DNA from: an uncultured Nodularia sp.
GTDB taxonomy: Bacteria; Cyanobacteriota; Cyanobacteriia; Cyanobacteriales; Nostocaceae
Direction: 5' to 3'
Assembly (NCBI GenBank): GCA_903911355.1
Contig: CAIWDD010000091.1
Location: 1-58,102, forward strand
Length of the DNA stretch: 58,102 nucleotides
Position numbers and translations under genes: made by a program. This document shows, piece by piece, positions 57,381 through 58,102 of this stretch (position 1 is the stretch's first letter; every line of letters starts with the position of its first letter). A model generated the notes under the pieces. It ran no database searches, was not told the DNA's origin, and saw nothing but the letters and a program-made list of their open reading frames with translations.

Positions 57381-58102
57381 TCAGATTGATGAGGGGATAT
57401 CATCACACAAGCCCCTATCTTCCTGACTGACCTCGGAACTATTCTGGAGATAATTCCGCACCCAATCACAATTGCGCTGTATTAAAGAGTTTAAATCGAA
57501 ATCCCAGATTTTGATGGTGTTGTCACCACCCCCTGAAGCCAAGGTTTTGCCGTCCGCGCTGATGGTGACGCTCAAAACCCAGTTATTGTGATCTTCCAGG
57601 GTGTGCTTCAGCTTCCCCGTACCTAGATCCCAGATTTTGATGGTGCTGTCATCACTCCCAGAAGCCAAGGTTTTGCCGTCCGCGCTGATGGTGACGCTCC
57701 TAACCGAGCTATTATGCCCTTCTAGGGTGTGCTTCAGTTCCCCCGTACCTACATCCCAGATTTTGATGGTGTTGTCATCACCCCCAGAAGCCAAGGTTTT
57801 GCCGTCCGCGCTGATGGTGACGCTAGAAACACCGCCATTATGCCCTTCTAGGGTGTGCTTCAGTTCCCCCGTACCTACATCCCAGATTTTGATGGTGTTG
57901 TCATCACCCCCAGAAGCCAAGGTTTTGCCGTCCGCGCTGATGGTGACGCTCCCAACCGCGTCATTATGCCCTTCCAGGGTGTCCTTCAGTTCCCCCGTAC
58001 CTACATCCCAGATTTTGATGGTCTTGTCAAGACTCCCAGAAGCCAAGGTTTTGCCGTCGGGGCTGATGGTGACGCTCCTAACCGCGTCATTATGCCCTTC
58101 CA
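57381..58102 (-). CDS. WD40-repeat protein, 5' truncated by the window end
   Basis: At least five WD40 repeats are present, each 42 residues/126 bp (SVTISADGKTLASGGDDNTIKIWD...LEGHN). The repeats are nearly identical at the DNA level (starts at 57541, 57667, 57793, 57919, 58045), so they arose by recent duplication. The C-terminal tail (LNSLIQRNCDWVRNYLQNSSEVSQEDRGLCDD) is a common end of large cyanobacterial WD40 proteins that carry NACHT, kinase or caspase-like N-terminal domains; the N-terminal part lies beyond the window. Beta-propeller scaffold; effector unknown. Confidence 0.88.
   Translation of the reverse strand, partial: EGHNDAVRSVTISPDGKTLASGSLDKTIKIWDVGTGELKDTLEGHNDAVGSVTISADGKTLASGGDDNTIKIWDVGTGELKHTLEGHNGGVSSVTISADGKTLASGGDDNTIKIWDVGTGELKHTLEGHNSSVRSVTISADGKTLASGSDDSTIKIWDLGTGKLKHTLEDHNNWVLSVTISADGKTLASGGGDNTIKIWDFDLNSLIQRNCDWVRNYLQNSSEVSQEDRGLCDDIPSSI

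Overview
The window comes from a cyanobacterium, most likely a filamentous heterocyst-forming one (Nostocales). The evidence is gene content: a three-domain petH, prk, petC-petA, the ccdA/ccsB cytochrome-assembly pair, a CAAD-domain thylakoid protein, DUF3067, a minimal sucrose-phosphate-synthase-like glycosyltransferase and nifJ. GCGATCGC (HIP1) octamers are frequent, and heptameric GGGAACA/GGGAATG arrays lie between genes. The genus cannot be fixed from the sequence alone. Most of the window is core chromosome with short operons on both strands.

Layout. 1-9.6 kb: the end of an M23 peptidase, a secreted pentapeptide-repeat protein, a CAAD protein, homoserine dehydrogenase, petH, prk and metK. 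10-18 kb: a membrane histidine kinase, a PcrA/UvrD helicase, a Tat-exported phosphoesterase and small membrane proteins. Two terminal-inverted-repeat elements filled with heptamer arrays are inserted here. 18-26 kb: glycogen phosphorylase, a DUF429 protein, a compact Type II restriction-modification cassette (controller, HNH-like nuclease, m5C methylase), trpS and a MetF-like reductase. 26-31 kb: the accessory patch, with two decayed TnpB genes, IS200/IS605-like hairpins, three copies of a 25-bp dispersed repeat, an M48 protease homologue without its metal site and an RRM protein. 31-36 kb: a sucrose-type glycosyltransferase, RqcH/NFACT, a candidate structured small RNA and an SLH-OprB porin. 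36.7-40 kb: a zinc uptake cluster (znuA, znuC, znuB) with a divergent SmtB-type sensor, then tRNA-Phe(GAA). 40.4-47 kb: DUF3067, petC-petA, YciI, SRP RNA, a phasin-like protein, queF, ccsB and ccdA. 47-58 kb: nifJ, a double-glycine-leader small peptide, a sulfurtransferase and MnmD with overlapping divergent starts, glmU, DUF29, isoaspartyl peptidase, DUF2256 and a truncated WD40 protein.

How the genes connect. petH, petC and petA form part of the electron-transfer chain, and CcdA/CcsB mature its c-type cytochromes. PRK uses the resulting ATP in the Calvin cycle, while NifJ links pyruvate to ferredoxin or flavodoxin. GlgP and the sucrose-type glycosyltransferase act in carbon storage and osmolyte metabolism. 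MetK and the MetF-like protein belong to one-carbon/SAM metabolism. The zinc genes form one functional unit around a regulator whose metal ligands are visible.

The least explained items are the double-glycine-leader peptide at 51.6 kb, the candidate small RNA at 34.7 kb, the dispersed repeat that supplies a start codon and an internal peptide to the inactive M48 homologue, the HNH-like restriction cassette, and at least three families of TIR-bounded elements carrying the same heptamer arrays.
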